Below are positions 51,922 through 60,116 of a stretch of DNA of 64,000 bases, in pieces. A program made the translations under genes and the position numbers. The stretch's first letter is position 1. The number at the start of each line of letters is the position of its first letter. Source of the stretch: Acidobacteriota bacterium (lineage in GTDB: Bacteria; Acidobacteriota; Vicinamibacteria; Vicinamibacterales; SCN-69-37); the NCBI GenBank assembly GCA_016716905.1, contig JADJUS010000015.1, forward strand, positions 1 to 64,000, written 5' to 3'. Under the pieces are notes generated by a model, which worked only from the letters and a program-made list of their open reading frames with translations, was not told where the DNA came from and did no database searches.

Positions 51922-54270
51922 TCAGAGCAGGGCGCCCAGAGTGGTCACCAGGGCCCGGCGAAGGACGCGAAGATCATAGGGGGGCGAGAGCGTGACTTCC
52001 GCGGTCTCGCGCAGGAACCGCCGCGCCTCATCATCGGCGGGGCCGGTGCCGATGGCCACCAGCCGAACGCGGCCGTTCAGGGTCGCCCAGGCCTCGCGCC
52101 AATACTGGGGGTCGGCGTTCACCATGCTCTGGTCGATCAACGCCAGTCCAAGTTCTCCTTCCGCCAGGCTCTCAATGGCCTCGCGGGCATTCCGCGCCAG
52201 GCGCACCGACAGCCCCCACCCGCCCAGCGCCGCGCCGATAAAATCGCGCGTGACCGCGTCGCCGTGCGCCACCAGCACCAGGGGAGGCCGCCGGCCCTCG
52301 ACCAGGGGCGACCGGACCGGCAGCCGGATGAAGAACGTCGTTCCGACCCCGACTTCGCTTGTCACAATCACCTGGCCGCCGTGGTCGCGCACGATGCCAT
52401 ACACAATCGACAGGCCCAGCCCGGTGCCTTCGCCGACGCCGCGGGTGGTGAAGAAGGGATCGAAGACGCGGGCAAGATTCGAGGCCTCGATGCCGTGCCC
52501 CGAGTCAGCGACCGATATCACCACGGCGCCGCACTCGGCATCGAACCGCGCCGTCACTTCCAGGCGTTTGGTGGGGGCGGACGTCATCGCCTGCTCGGCG
52601 TTCAACACCAGATTCAGCAGCGCCTGCTGCAGCTGCCCGCCGTCGATGTAGAGCGGAGGCAGGTCATCGGTGAACTGCGTCACCACCTCGATGCCCTTGA
52701 GGCGCGAGTCATAGGCGCGCAGGTCCGCCACGCGCCGGCACAGGTCCGCGATGTCGTGTTCCTCACGCTCGGCCGTCTGCTGGCGCGCGAACGTCAGCAG
52801 ACTGCGCACGATGCGCGCGGCGCGCTCGGACTCCGACAGAATGCGCGTCACGTCGTCCATCAAGCCGCCGGTCTCCGCAGCGAGCTTGGGATTGGCCGCC
52901 ATCTCCTCATGCACCAGCTGGGCGTAACCGATGACACTGGTCAGCGGATTGTTCAACTCGTGCGCGACGCCGGCCACGAGCTGTCCAATTGCCGAAAGTT
53001 TTTCGGCCTGCACCAGTTGGGCCTGGGTGGTGTGCAACCGGTCCACGGTCGCCACCAGTTCCGCATTCGTCGCCGACACTTCCTGGCTGAGGCTGCGCAG
53101 CTGCCGGGCGCGCTGGCGCTCCCGGGTGATTTCTTTTGCGAACTGCACGGCCGCACCCGAGGCATCGGGCACCGGCAGTGTGGTCACCGTGAATATCCGG
53201 CCGTCGCTCGTGGTGATCTCTTCATCCACTCGCTGGTCATCACGAATGGCGCGACCGACGAGGCAATTCGGGCAGCCGCCGCCGCACAGTCCGACCTCCG
53301 CGCAGGTCCGCCCGCGCGTTTCACGAATCTCCCATCCACACAGCGCCGCCAGCGCTGCGTTGGTGCGCATCGTGCGCGACCGGGAATCAAACAGCGCGAT
53401 GGGATCACTGATGGCGTCGAAGGTGCGCTCCCACTGGACTTTCGCGCGGAAGACGCGTTCGTACAGCTGACCATTGGCGACGGCAACGCCAAACTGACGG
53501 CCGATCGTGCGCAACACACGTCCGTCGTCCACTGAGAACCGCTGCGGCACTGTGGAGTTGACGGTCAACACCCCGAGGACGTCCTGCCCGGCCACCACGG
53601 GCACCGAGATGGTGCTCGACACCGGAGGGTCGGAGGGGCCGGCCGAGGCGTCCTGCCGATCGGCATTTTCGCAAACCGCCTCGGCGGCCTCGACGGTGCC
53701 GCCGACGGCCGAGTGCACCACCAGTGCGCCGCCATCGAGCGGCCGCAATCGCAGGATGGCCCATCGGGCGTCATACGCTTCGGCGACGCGCTCAAGCCCG
53801 TGCCGAAGCGCTTCGCCCACATCGGTCGTGACGTTGACGGCGGCGGCCACGTCGTTGAGCAATCGCAGTTCCCATGTCAGTCGCTGTCGCTCAATCCCGC
53901 CGCGCCGCCGCTCGAGCGCGCGGTCCACGGTGGCAAACAGCTGCACCGGATCAAACGGCTTGAGCACAAACGCAAAGACGTCCTGTTCGTAGCTTTCGAG
54001 TGCACTCGACAGGCGGCGATCGTCGGAGATGATGATCGCCTCGGTGCTCGCGTCTTTCTCGCGCACCCGCTTGATGACCTCCAGGCCCGACACAGCCCCG
54101 AGCCGCAGATTGACGACCGCGACCGAAAAACGATGGGTGGCCAGCGTGAGGTTGGCCTCCTCGAGCGACTGGACGGCGATGATCTCCAGGCCCCGCGCGC
54201 GCCCGACGTGCGTCAGCACCCCGAGCACATACGGATCATCATCAACAACCAGAACGGGGTCAGGGGTCAT
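51922..54270 (-). CDS. Hybrid sensor histidine kinase (receiver-GAF-PAS-HisKA-HATPase-receiver)
   Basis: A 782-residue cytoplasmic protein. N-terminal receiver (1-120) with Asp10-12 and Lys104 (VLKPFD), but Asn54 in place of the phospho-accepting Asp (AVVNLRLG), so it is a pseudo-receiver. GAF about 135-270. PAS about 280-385 with four cysteines (Cys323, 329, 333, 336 in TCAEVGLCGGGCPNC), resembling a metal or Fe-S site. HisKA His437 (VAHELNNPL), ATP-binding N557, DSGHGI, FDPFFTT and GEGTGLGLS. C-terminal degenerate receiver from about 660 with Asp in ALIDQSM. No membrane segments: it senses an internal signal. Divergent from the SpoIID-like gene; no cognate regulator gene adjacent. Confidence 0.9.
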   Translation of the reverse strand: MTPDPVLVVDDDPYVLGVLTHVGRARGLEIIAVQSLEEANLTLATHRFSVAVVNLRLGAVSGLEVIKRVREKDASTEAIIISDDRRLSSALESYEQDVFAFVLKPFDPVQLFATVDRALERRRGGIERQRLTWELRLLNDVAAAVNVTTDVGEALRHGLERVAEAYDARWAILRLRPLDGGALVVHSAVGGTVEAAEAVCENADRQDASAGPSDPPVSSTISVPVVAGQDVLGVLTVNSTVPQRFSVDDGRVLRTIGRQFGVAVANGQLYERVFRAKVQWERTFDAISDPIALFDSRSRTMRTNAALAALCGWEIRETRGRTCAEVGLCGGGCPNCLVGRAIRDDQRVDEEITTSDGRIFTVTTLPVPDASGAAVQFAKEITRERQRARQLRSLSQEVSATNAELVATVDRLHTTQAQLVQAEKLSAIGQLVAGVAHELNNPLTSVIGYAQLVHEEMAANPKLAAETGGLMDDVTRILSESERAARIVRSLLTFARQQTAEREEHDIADLCRRVADLRAYDSRLKGIEVVTQFTDDLPPLYIDGGQLQQALLNLVLNAEQAMTSAPTKRLEVTARFDAECGAVVISVADSGHGIEASNLARVFDPFFTTRGVGEGTGLGLSIVYGIVRDHGGQVIVTSEVGVGTTFFIRLPVRSPLVEGRRPPLVLVAHGDAVTRDFIGAALGGWGLSVRLARNAREAIESLAEGELGLALIDQSMVNADPQYWREAWATLNGRVRLVAIGTGPADDEARRFLRETAEVTLSPPYDLRVLRRALVTTLGALL

Positions 54271-54304
54271 GCCAGGGTGCCATCAACTGCTGCAGTCGGC
54301 GGTC

Positions 54305-54310
54305 TAAGAT
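54305..54310 (+). promoter_or_regulatory. -10-like TAAGAT 8 nt before a start codon
   Basis: TAAGAT at 54305-54310 precedes the ATG at 54319 by 8 nt. There is no room for a Shine-Dalgarno, so this is another likely leaderless start. No convincing -35 is seen. Confidence 0.4.
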
Positions 54311-54318
54311 ACGACGAA

Positions 54319-55266
54319 ATGCCGCGATTCCCGAAACGCCGACACGCGGCCAAGGCCCTACTCTCGGTGGTGGTGGGACTCACAATCGCGTGCGCGCCTT
54401 CCACCGCGCGGTTCCCCGGCGACGTCGCGACCGGCGTTCCTGCCCGATTGCGCGTGCAGGTCGCCGGTCAGGTCAAGGTCGTTGCGCTTGACGACTACGT
54501 CCTCGGTGCCGCGTTGTCCGAGGTCACGCCCGTGTCGGAATCCGATCGCGTGGCTGCAACCGTGTACGAGGTGCAGGCCATCATCGCCCGCACGTATGCC
54601 GTGGCACAGGCCGGACGACATGCGCCCGAAGGATTTGACGTCTGCGACCGCACACACTGCCAGCTGTACGAGCCCGGGCGCATTGCCACATCGCGCTTCA
54701 GTGCGATCGCGCGCGCGGCCGTCGCCCGCACGTCCGGCCGGATCCTGCGCTTCAACACCCGGCCCGCGCTCACACTGTTTCATTCCGACTGTGGCGGCCA
54801 CACCACCACACCGGCCGACGCCTGGGGCGGCACGGCCCTTCCCTACCTGCCGGCCCGGCAGGATGAGACCGGAAGCCCGCACCGGACCTGGCAGTTTTCC
54901 GCCACCACCGAGGAGTGGGTCCGGTTGCTCGCAACCGATGCCCGCACAGATCCGGGTGCCCGACTCACCGGGCTCGTGATCGGCCAGAGGGACACCTCCG
55001 GCCGCGCCACCCAGGTCCGCATCGACGGCGATCGTGACCGGCACGTCAGCGGCGAGACACTCCGCGCCGTGGTGGCCACCCAACGTGGGGTTCGGTCCTT
55101 CATGAGCACCCTCTTCGAGATTGAGCCAACGCCCGACGGCTTCCTGGTCACGGGCCGCGGGTTTGGCCACGGCGTGGGCTTGTGCCAGGTTGGGGCCATT
55201 GCCCGAGCCCGAGGCGGCGCCTCGGTCACCGCCATCCTCGCCCACTACTATCCGGGGGCCCGCTAG
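54319..55266 (+). CDS. SpoIID/LytB-domain lipoprotein
   Basis: A 315-residue protein with lipobox (VVVGLTIACAP, Cys25) and a single SpoIID domain: LDDYVLGAALSEVTPV (Glu68 matches the catalytic Glu of SpoIID lytic transglycosylases), QAIIARTYAVAQ, FHSDCGGHTTTPADAWGG and the diagnostic GRGFGHGVGLCQVGAIA. Such enzymes cut denuded glycan strands of peptidoglycan; outside spore formers they act in wall remodelling. This organism shows no other sporulation gene in the window. The usual MSQ of the last motif reads LCQ. It stands alone and is followed by a strong palindrome. Confidence 0.9.
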   Translation: MPRFPKRRHAAKALLSVVVGLTIACAPSTARFPGDVATGVPARLRVQVAGQVKVVALDDYVLGAALSEVTPVSESDRVAATVYEVQAIIARTYAVAQAGRHAPEGFDVCDRTHCQLYEPGRIATSRFSAIARAAVARTSGRILRFNTRPALTLFHSDCGGHTTTPADAWGGTALPYLPARQDETGSPHRTWQFSATTEEWVRLLATDARTDPGARLTGLVIGQRDTSGRATQVRIDGDRDRHVSGETLRAVVATQRGVRSFMSTLFEIEPTPDGFLVTGRGFGHGVGLCQVGAIARARGGASVTAILAHYYPGAR

Positions 55267-55272
55267 CGGAGC

Positions 55273-55353
55273 GAAAACGACCTCTGAGGTAGTTTTCGGT
55301 ACACATCACGTCGAAAACTACCTCAGAGGTCGTTTTCCAGAGGTCGTTTTCGC
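55273..55353. repeat. Perfect 26-bp inverted repeat plus a partial third copy
   Basis: Arms 55273-55298 and 55312-55337 are exact inverted copies with a 13-nt loop; CAGAGGTCGTTTTCGC at 55338-55353 repeats part of the right arm. The core AAAACGACCTCTGAGGTA equals that of the 43.2-kb palindrome. It lies 7 bp after the SpoIID-like stop codon and might serve as its terminator, although no T-tract follows. Confidence 0.9.
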
Positions 55354-55479
55354 GCCGTAAACACCGCCTGAAATTGGGCGTATTCTAGCTTCAGAGGTTG
55401 CGCCATCAGTTCTGAAACGCCGAGGGAAGCCGATACTCGCGTCGCGATAGCCGTCAAAGCCTTCCAGGCTGCCGGCCAG

Positions 55480-56064
55480 TTGGACCAGGCGCGGGAGAAG
55501 TACGCCGAGCTGGTGGAGCGCCATCAGCGGCGGGCAATCCGGATTGCGTTTCACTACATGCGCGAGGCCGCCGACGCCGAAGAGGCCGTGCAGGATGCCT
55601 TTGTCAAGGCCTACACGCACATGGGCACGTTCAGGGAAGACCTGCCGTTTGAGGTCTGGTTCACGCGGATTCTCATCAATGGCTGCCTGGACCGGCTCAA
55701 GGCCCGGCGCCGTCGTGAACGGTGGATCGCTCGCCCGACGGTTGATGCCGATGGCGTGGAACGCGACCCGGCCGAGCACCTGCCCTCGAGGGGCCCAAGT
55801 CCCGAGGACCAGGTCCTGCAGGACGAGCGGCGCCGACGGTTGAAAGCGGCCATGACGGAGTTGCCGGAGCGGCAACGTCTGGTGTTTGTATTGAGTCATT
55901 TTGAGGGGCGGACGTCGCGGGAAGTCAGTTCGATGACCGGGCTGAATGAATCCACCGTGCGCGTCCACCTCTTCCGCGCGATTCGCCGGCTGCGTACGTT
56001 GCTGTCGGGCCAGAGCGTGGCAGGGACAAAGGGTAAAGGGAGGGTTCGACATGCGGCTCGCTGA
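55480..56064 (+). CDS. ECF-type RNA polymerase sigma factor (start uncertain)
   Basis: At least 194 residues: sigma region 2 (REKYAELVERHQRRAIRIAFHYM, ADAEEAVQDAFVKAYTHMG, FEVWFTRILINGCLDRLKAR) and region 4 (MTELPERQRLVFVLSHFEGRTSREVSSMTGLNESTVRVHLFRAIRRLR). The only standard start in frame is TTG at 55480, but coding-like sequence (SSETPREADTRVAIAVKAFQAAGQ) continues upstream to about 55405, where ATC stands 7 nt after AGAGG. The true start may be that ATC or a miscalled base. The 3' end overlaps the anti-sigma gene by 14 bp, as expected for a sigma/anti-sigma pair. Confidence 0.88.
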   Translation: MDQAREKYAELVERHQRRAIRIAFHYMREAADAEEAVQDAFVKAYTHMGTFREDLPFEVWFTRILINGCLDRLKARRRRERWIARPTVDADGVERDPAEHLPSRGPSPEDQVLQDERRRRLKAAMTELPERQRLVFVLSHFEGRTSREVSSMTGLNESTVRVHLFRAIRRLRTLLSGQSVAGTKGKGRVRHAAR

Positions 56065-56635
56065 CGTAATACTTCGTCGAGGGCATCTCTCGGAAAACGC
56101 ACTGGTGGAGGTGTGGAGCACGGGCGTGCGGCCCAGCCACCTCGACCGCTGCGATATTTGCGCGGAGCGCGCGGTGGACATGAGCCGCTGGCTCGAAGAT
56201 GTGCGAGACATGGGCGCGGCTGAAGCCGATGCCGTGTTCCCGGAAGAGCGCTTGGCCGCCCAGCGCAGTCAGGTCCTGCAGCGGCTGGAATCGCTGGACC
56301 GCCCGGCCAAAGTCATCAGCTTTCCCGCGCGCGCGGTGCGCCACTCGGATGCCGCCGACCGCCGAGTCAGCCCAGGCTGGCTGGCGGCTGCCGCGGCCGC
56401 CGGCCTGGCGATTGGCATCGTCAGCATCGAGTTGAGCCACTCCTTTGAAACGGACTCCGCTCCAACAACCCAGGTGGCCGACGGCGCCGCCAACGGTCAG
56501 CCCTCGGGGCTGGGAACAGTGATCGACGCGTCCATCCTCGAGGACGACCCCTATTCACGCACGCAGTTGGGTTCGCTTGAGGCGATGGACGAGATGACGC
56601 CCCGGTTGATTGACGTGGTTGCCATCAAACGCTGA
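56051..56635 (+). CDS. ZAS-type anti-sigma factor
   Basis: A 194-residue protein. The cytoplasmic part (1 to about 110) holds HLDRCDICAER, the HxxxCxxC zinc-binding signature of ZAS anti-sigma factors, early in the protein, followed by helical sequence. One membrane helix (WLAAAAAAGLAIGIVSIELS, about 119-138) leads to a short exported tail (about 55 residues). It overlaps the sigma gene by 14 bp, so it is translationally coupled and most likely inhibits that sigma factor until the exported tail senses a signal or is cleaved. Confidence 0.85.
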   Translation: MRLADVILRRGHLSENALVEVWSTGVRPSHLDRCDICAERAVDMSRWLEDVRDMGAAEADAVFPEERLAAQRSQVLQRLESLDRPAKVISFPARAVRHSDAADRRVSPGWLAAAAAAGLAIGIVSIELSHSFETDSAPTTQVADGAANGQPSGLGTVIDASILEDDPYSRTQLGSLEAMDEMTPRLIDVVAIKR

Positions 56636-56668
56636 CGCTCGGGCTTTAGGTACAATGGGCGGTCAGCC

Positions 56669-57862
56669 ATGCCGCCGATCATCTTCCGGAAGGGCCTCGA
56701 TATGAAGGCCGCGGTCGCCGACCAGCTGGCCCAGGCGTATCACAGCCGCATCGTCGACGACCTTCGGTCTGCCGGCTACGTCCGGACGCACGGCCGGCTC
56801 ACCATCCACCTCGCGCGCGAATTCGGCTTTTGCTACGGCGTTGAACGAGCGGTGGACTACGCGTACCAGACGCGGAAAAAATTCCCCGACTCCCGGGTGT
56901 TCCTGACGGGCGAGATCATCCATAACCCGCATGTCAACAATCAGTTGCGGGCACAGGGCATCCGCTTCCTGACCGACCCTGGCGAAGACCGAACGACCCT
57001 CGGCCACGACGATGTGGTCATTCTGCCGGCGTTTGGCGTGTCGGTGGACGATATGGTCCGCCTGGACCGGCAGGGGTGCACGCTGGTGGATACCACGTGC
57101 GGGTCGGTGCTGACGGTCTGGAAGAACGTGAAGCGGTATGCCCAGGACGGCTTCACCTCGATTATTCACGGCAAGCTGCACCACGAAGAGACGCGCGCCA
57201 CCGCCTCGCAGGCGAGCCTGTTTCCAGACGGCCATTACCTGGTCGTGCTCGACAAAGGCGAAGCCGCCGAGGTGTGCCGTTACATTGTCGAGGGCGGCGA
57301 TCGATGGGCGTTTTTGGAGCGATTTGGGCCGGCCGCGTCGCCGGGGTTCGACCCTGACCGGCACTTGCTTCGGATCGGCTGCGCCAACCAGACAACGATG
57401 CTGATGGCCGAGTCGCTCGAGATCGGTGAGATGTTCAGGGCGGCCATGGAGGCTCGCCACGGCGCCTCCGCCGTGGACGACGTGTTCCGGTCGTTTGACA
57501 CCATTTGCAGCGCCACCCAGGAGCGGCAGGACGCCGTGATTGCCTTGCTCGACGAGGCGCCCCTGGACCTGATGGTGGTGATCGGCGGCTACAACAGCAG
57601 CAATACCTGCAATTTGGCAAAGATTTGCGCCGAGCGGTGCCCCACGTTCCACATTGCCGAGGCGGACTGTCTTGTCTCGGCCACCGAGGTGCGTCACCGG
57701 CGCATCGGGGCCCCCTCCACCTCTGCGGTCGCGGAAACCGTGGCCCGAGACTGGCTGCCGGCGAATCGTCCCCTGGTGATCGGCCTGACGGCCGGGGCCT
57801 CGACCCCGAATAATGTCGTCGGGCAGGTCGTGGCCCGGCTTGAAGCCCTGGCCGGCTCGTAA
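56669..57862 (+). CDS. ispH: 4-hydroxy-3-methylbut-2-enyl diphosphate reductase IspH
   Basis: A 397-residue Fe-S enzyme for the last step of the MEP isoprenoid pathway, giving IPP and DMAPP. Fe-S ligands Cys55 (GFCYGVERAV), Cys144 (DTTCGSV) and Cys280 (TICSATQERQ), and Glu174 of HHEET, are all present. It is of the longer form (about 390-410 residues), with an N-terminal extension and inserts like cyanobacterial and plant IspH, not the ~315-residue E. coli type. TACAAT lies 12 nt before the ATG. It is 33 bp after the anti-sigma gene and may be part of that transcript. Confidence 0.94.
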   Translation: MPPIIFRKGLDMKAAVADQLAQAYHSRIVDDLRSAGYVRTHGRLTIHLAREFGFCYGVERAVDYAYQTRKKFPDSRVFLTGEIIHNPHVNNQLRAQGIRFLTDPGEDRTTLGHDDVVILPAFGVSVDDMVRLDRQGCTLVDTTCGSVLTVWKNVKRYAQDGFTSIIHGKLHHEETRATASQASLFPDGHYLVVLDKGEAAEVCRYIVEGGDRWAFLERFGPAASPGFDPDRHLLRIGCANQTTMLMAESLEIGEMFRAAMEARHGASAVDDVFRSFDTICSATQERQDAVIALLDEAPLDLMVVIGGYNSSNTCNLAKICAERCPTFHIAEADCLVSATEVRHRRIGAPSTSAVAETVARDWLPANRPLVIGLTAGASTPNNVVGQVVARLEALAGS

Positions 57863-57894
57863 ACGCCGGTTTTGACACAGGCGTAAGAAGAAGC

Positions 57895-58437
57895 GTGAAG
57901 ATTCAGATTCCCTCCCCCCCCATTGCCCGAACGATTTGGCTCGGCGCCCTGACGCTGAGCCTGGTGGTGTTGGCGGCTGATGGACGTGTCGCCTCGTCTG
58001 CCAGGGATGAGGCCCACGGAAACCGCTGGGCGTGGTCGAGGTCGCAGCAGCCCCCCCAGGCCGCCCGTCCAGACTCGCAGCGCCCCCCGTCGCAGCCGAG
58101 GGTGCCGTGGTGGAAAGACGCGGCCGTGATCAAGGAAATCAGCCTGACACCCGAGCAGGCGGCCCGGATCGACTCAGTCTGGCGGAAGCGCGAGACCGAG
58201 ATGCACGGCGTGGCCATGGAGGCCAAGAAACAGCAGGACGAACTGACGCGGCTCGTGGCAGAGCGCAAGGTGGGCGTGGACGTCATTGGCCTGCAGTTTG
58301 ACCGCAACGAGGCGTTGCGATCGATGCTGGCGAAGTCACGCGCCATTGCGCTCTATCAGACGTCGCTCATCCTGACCACTGAACAGAACAATGCCCTGAA
58401 GGCCATCGGTGAACGTAATCGACGCGAACGACGTTAG
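57895..58437 (+). CDS. Spy/CpxP-like periplasmic protein (heavy-metal-resistance fold)
   Basis: A 180-residue protein from a GTG start. Signal sequence (IWLGALTLSLVVLAADG), Pro/Gln-rich spacer, then a helical domain with two LTxEQ-type motifs: EISLTPEQAARIDSVW and SLILTTEQNNALKAIG. This repeated motif is typical of the Spy/CpxP/CnrX-like periplasmic chaperone or sensor fold (LTXXQ). Directly upstream of TolC-RND efflux genes it probably senses metal or envelope stress, or guards periplasmic proteins. A single cysteine-free sequence, so no metal-binding thiol is present. Spacing of 62 bp to tolC suggests one operon. Confidence 0.75.
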   Translation: MKIQIPSPPIARTIWLGALTLSLVVLAADGRVASSARDEAHGNRWAWSRSQQPPQAARPDSQRPPSQPRVPWWKDAAVIKEISLTPEQAARIDSVWRKRETEMHGVAMEAKKQQDELTRLVAERKVGVDVIGLQFDRNEALRSMLAKSRAIALYQTSLILTTEQNNALKAIGERNRRERR

Positions 58438-58499
58438 GTTTCACGACAATAAACTCTCGCAGCCGCCTGGTGATGGCGACTGCCCAGACGGAGCAACGA

Positions 58500-60107
58500 A
58501 TGAATAAGCAGATGTCGAAAATGATGGTGTGGGCGGTGGTGGCTGCGGTGATGCCCGTGGCGGCCGTGACGGCGCAGCAGCAGGCGGCCGGTGGTGGTGT
58601 ACAGGCGACCTTGGCTCAGGACCAGTATGTGGTCGGCCGCGCATTGCCACCCGATACGCCGGGGACGCAGCGAGTGGACCTGTCGCTTGAAGCGGCAATC
58701 GCCCGGGCGCTTGAAAACAACCTCGACATCGCGCGCGAAAAACTCAATCCGCAGATGCAGGACTATTCGCTGCAGGCGGCGCGTGCGGCGTTCCGGCCCA
58801 CGCTGAACGGCAACCTCAGCTACAACAACGCCTCACAGCAGTCCACGTCGCAGCTCGACGGTGGCGCCCGCACCAGCACGAAGCGCATGTCGTTTGGTTC
58901 GTCGATGAGCCAGCGCCTGCCCTGGCAGGGCGGCCAGGTGTCGTTCAACTTCAGCAACAGCCGCACGGCGACCGATAACTCGTTCAGCACGCGCAACCCG
59001 AACTTCTCGTCGAACCTGACCTTCCAGTACACGCAGCCGCTGCTGGCGGGCCGCACGATTGACAGCCAGCGAAACGCGCTCGACACGGGACAAATTCAGC
59101 GCCAGATTACCGACATCGCGCTGGTGAGCCAGATCGAAAACATCAAGAACCAGGTGCGCACGGCCTACTGGGCGCTGCGCCAGTCGATCGAGGCCATCGA
59201 AATTCAGAAGCGGTCATTGGACCTCTCGCGCCGCAACTACGACGACAACAAAACCAAGGTGGAGGTCGGCACCGTCGCCGAAATCGATCTGGTGCAGCTC
59301 GAGTCGCAGATTGCGACCGGTGAGCAGAACCTGCTCGCCACCGAAATCGCATGGCGCAATGCCGAAATTGCCTTCAAGCGCCTGCTCGTGAGCAGCACGG
59401 AAGATGACTTCTTCCGGGCCACCATCAATCCCACCGACCTGCCGTCGTTCGAGATGCAGTCGGTGGACATCCCGGCCGCCGTGAAGAACGCCATTGCCCA
59501 GCGCGCCGACATCGAAACCGCGCGACAGAACCTGCGCATCACCGAGCTGAACCTCGCGCTCTCCAAGAACTCCACCAAGGGCTCGCTCGGCCTGACCGCC
59601 AGCTACGCCCTGGCGGGCGTCGGCGGCCCGCTGTTTGATCGGTCGGGCCTGGGCGGCGCGGCCGTCCTGGTTGAAGATGGCGGCTACTTCGACGCGTTGC
59701 GGTCAATCGCCGGGATCGACACACCCACCTGGAACATCGGTCTCAACTTCAGCCAGCCGCTCGGTCTGTCGTCACAAAAAGCCAACCACCTGCGTTCGGA
59801 ACTGTCGATGGAACAGCAGAAGACGTCGATGAAGAGGACCGAACTCGACATCGAAACGGCCGTGACCCGCGCCGGCCTGGACGTGCAGAGCACCTACAAG
59901 CAGCTGCTGGCGTCGCAGAAGTCACGTGAGGCGGCCGAGCGCACACTCAACGCCGAACTCACCCGCTTCTCGGTGGGCATGTCCACGAACTTCCAGGTCA
60001 TCTCGCTTCAGAACGCGCTGACGTCGGCGCGCAACAACGAGTTGACCTCGACCATTCGCTACATCAATGCCATCGCGGAGTTTGACCGCGTGCAGCGGAT
60101 TCAGTAG
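58500..60107 (+). CDS. TolC-family outer-membrane efflux channel
   Basis: A 535-residue protein from the ATG at 58500, which has GGAG 6-8 nt upstream; an earlier in-frame start would extend the signal peptide. Signal MSKMMVWAVVAAVMPVAAVTAQ. Two OEP repeats of helical-barrel sequence follow, with the LSLEAAIARALENNLDIAREKLNP start typical of TolC and later NLALSKNSTKGSLGLTASYAL and SRLDVQSTYKQLLASQKSR-type helices. It would form the outer-membrane duct of the RND system encoded by the next two genes (10 bp and then 41 bp apart). Confidence 0.9.
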   Translation: MNKQMSKMMVWAVVAAVMPVAAVTAQQQAAGGGVQATLAQDQYVVGRALPPDTPGTQRVDLSLEAAIARALENNLDIAREKLNPQMQDYSLQAARAAFRPTLNGNLSYNNASQQSTSQLDGGARTSTKRMSFGSSMSQRLPWQGGQVSFNFSNSRTATDNSFSTRNPNFSSNLTFQYTQPLLAGRTIDSQRNALDTGQIQRQITDIALVSQIENIKNQVRTAYWALRQSIEAIEIQKRSLDLSRRNYDDNKTKVEVGTVAEIDLVQLESQIATGEQNLLATEIAWRNAEIAFKRLLVSSTEDDFFRATINPTDLPSFEMQSVDIPAAVKNAIAQRADIETARQNLRITELNLALSKNSTKGSLGLTASYALAGVGGPLFDRSGLGGAAVLVEDGGYFDALRSIAGIDTPTWNIGLNFSQPLGLSSQKANHLRSELSMEQQKTSMKRTELDIETAVTRAGLDVQSTYKQLLASQKSREAAERTLNAELTRFSVGMSTNFQVISLQNALTSARNNELTSTIRYINAIAEFDRVQRIQ

Positions 60108-60116
60108 TCGGTTCAC

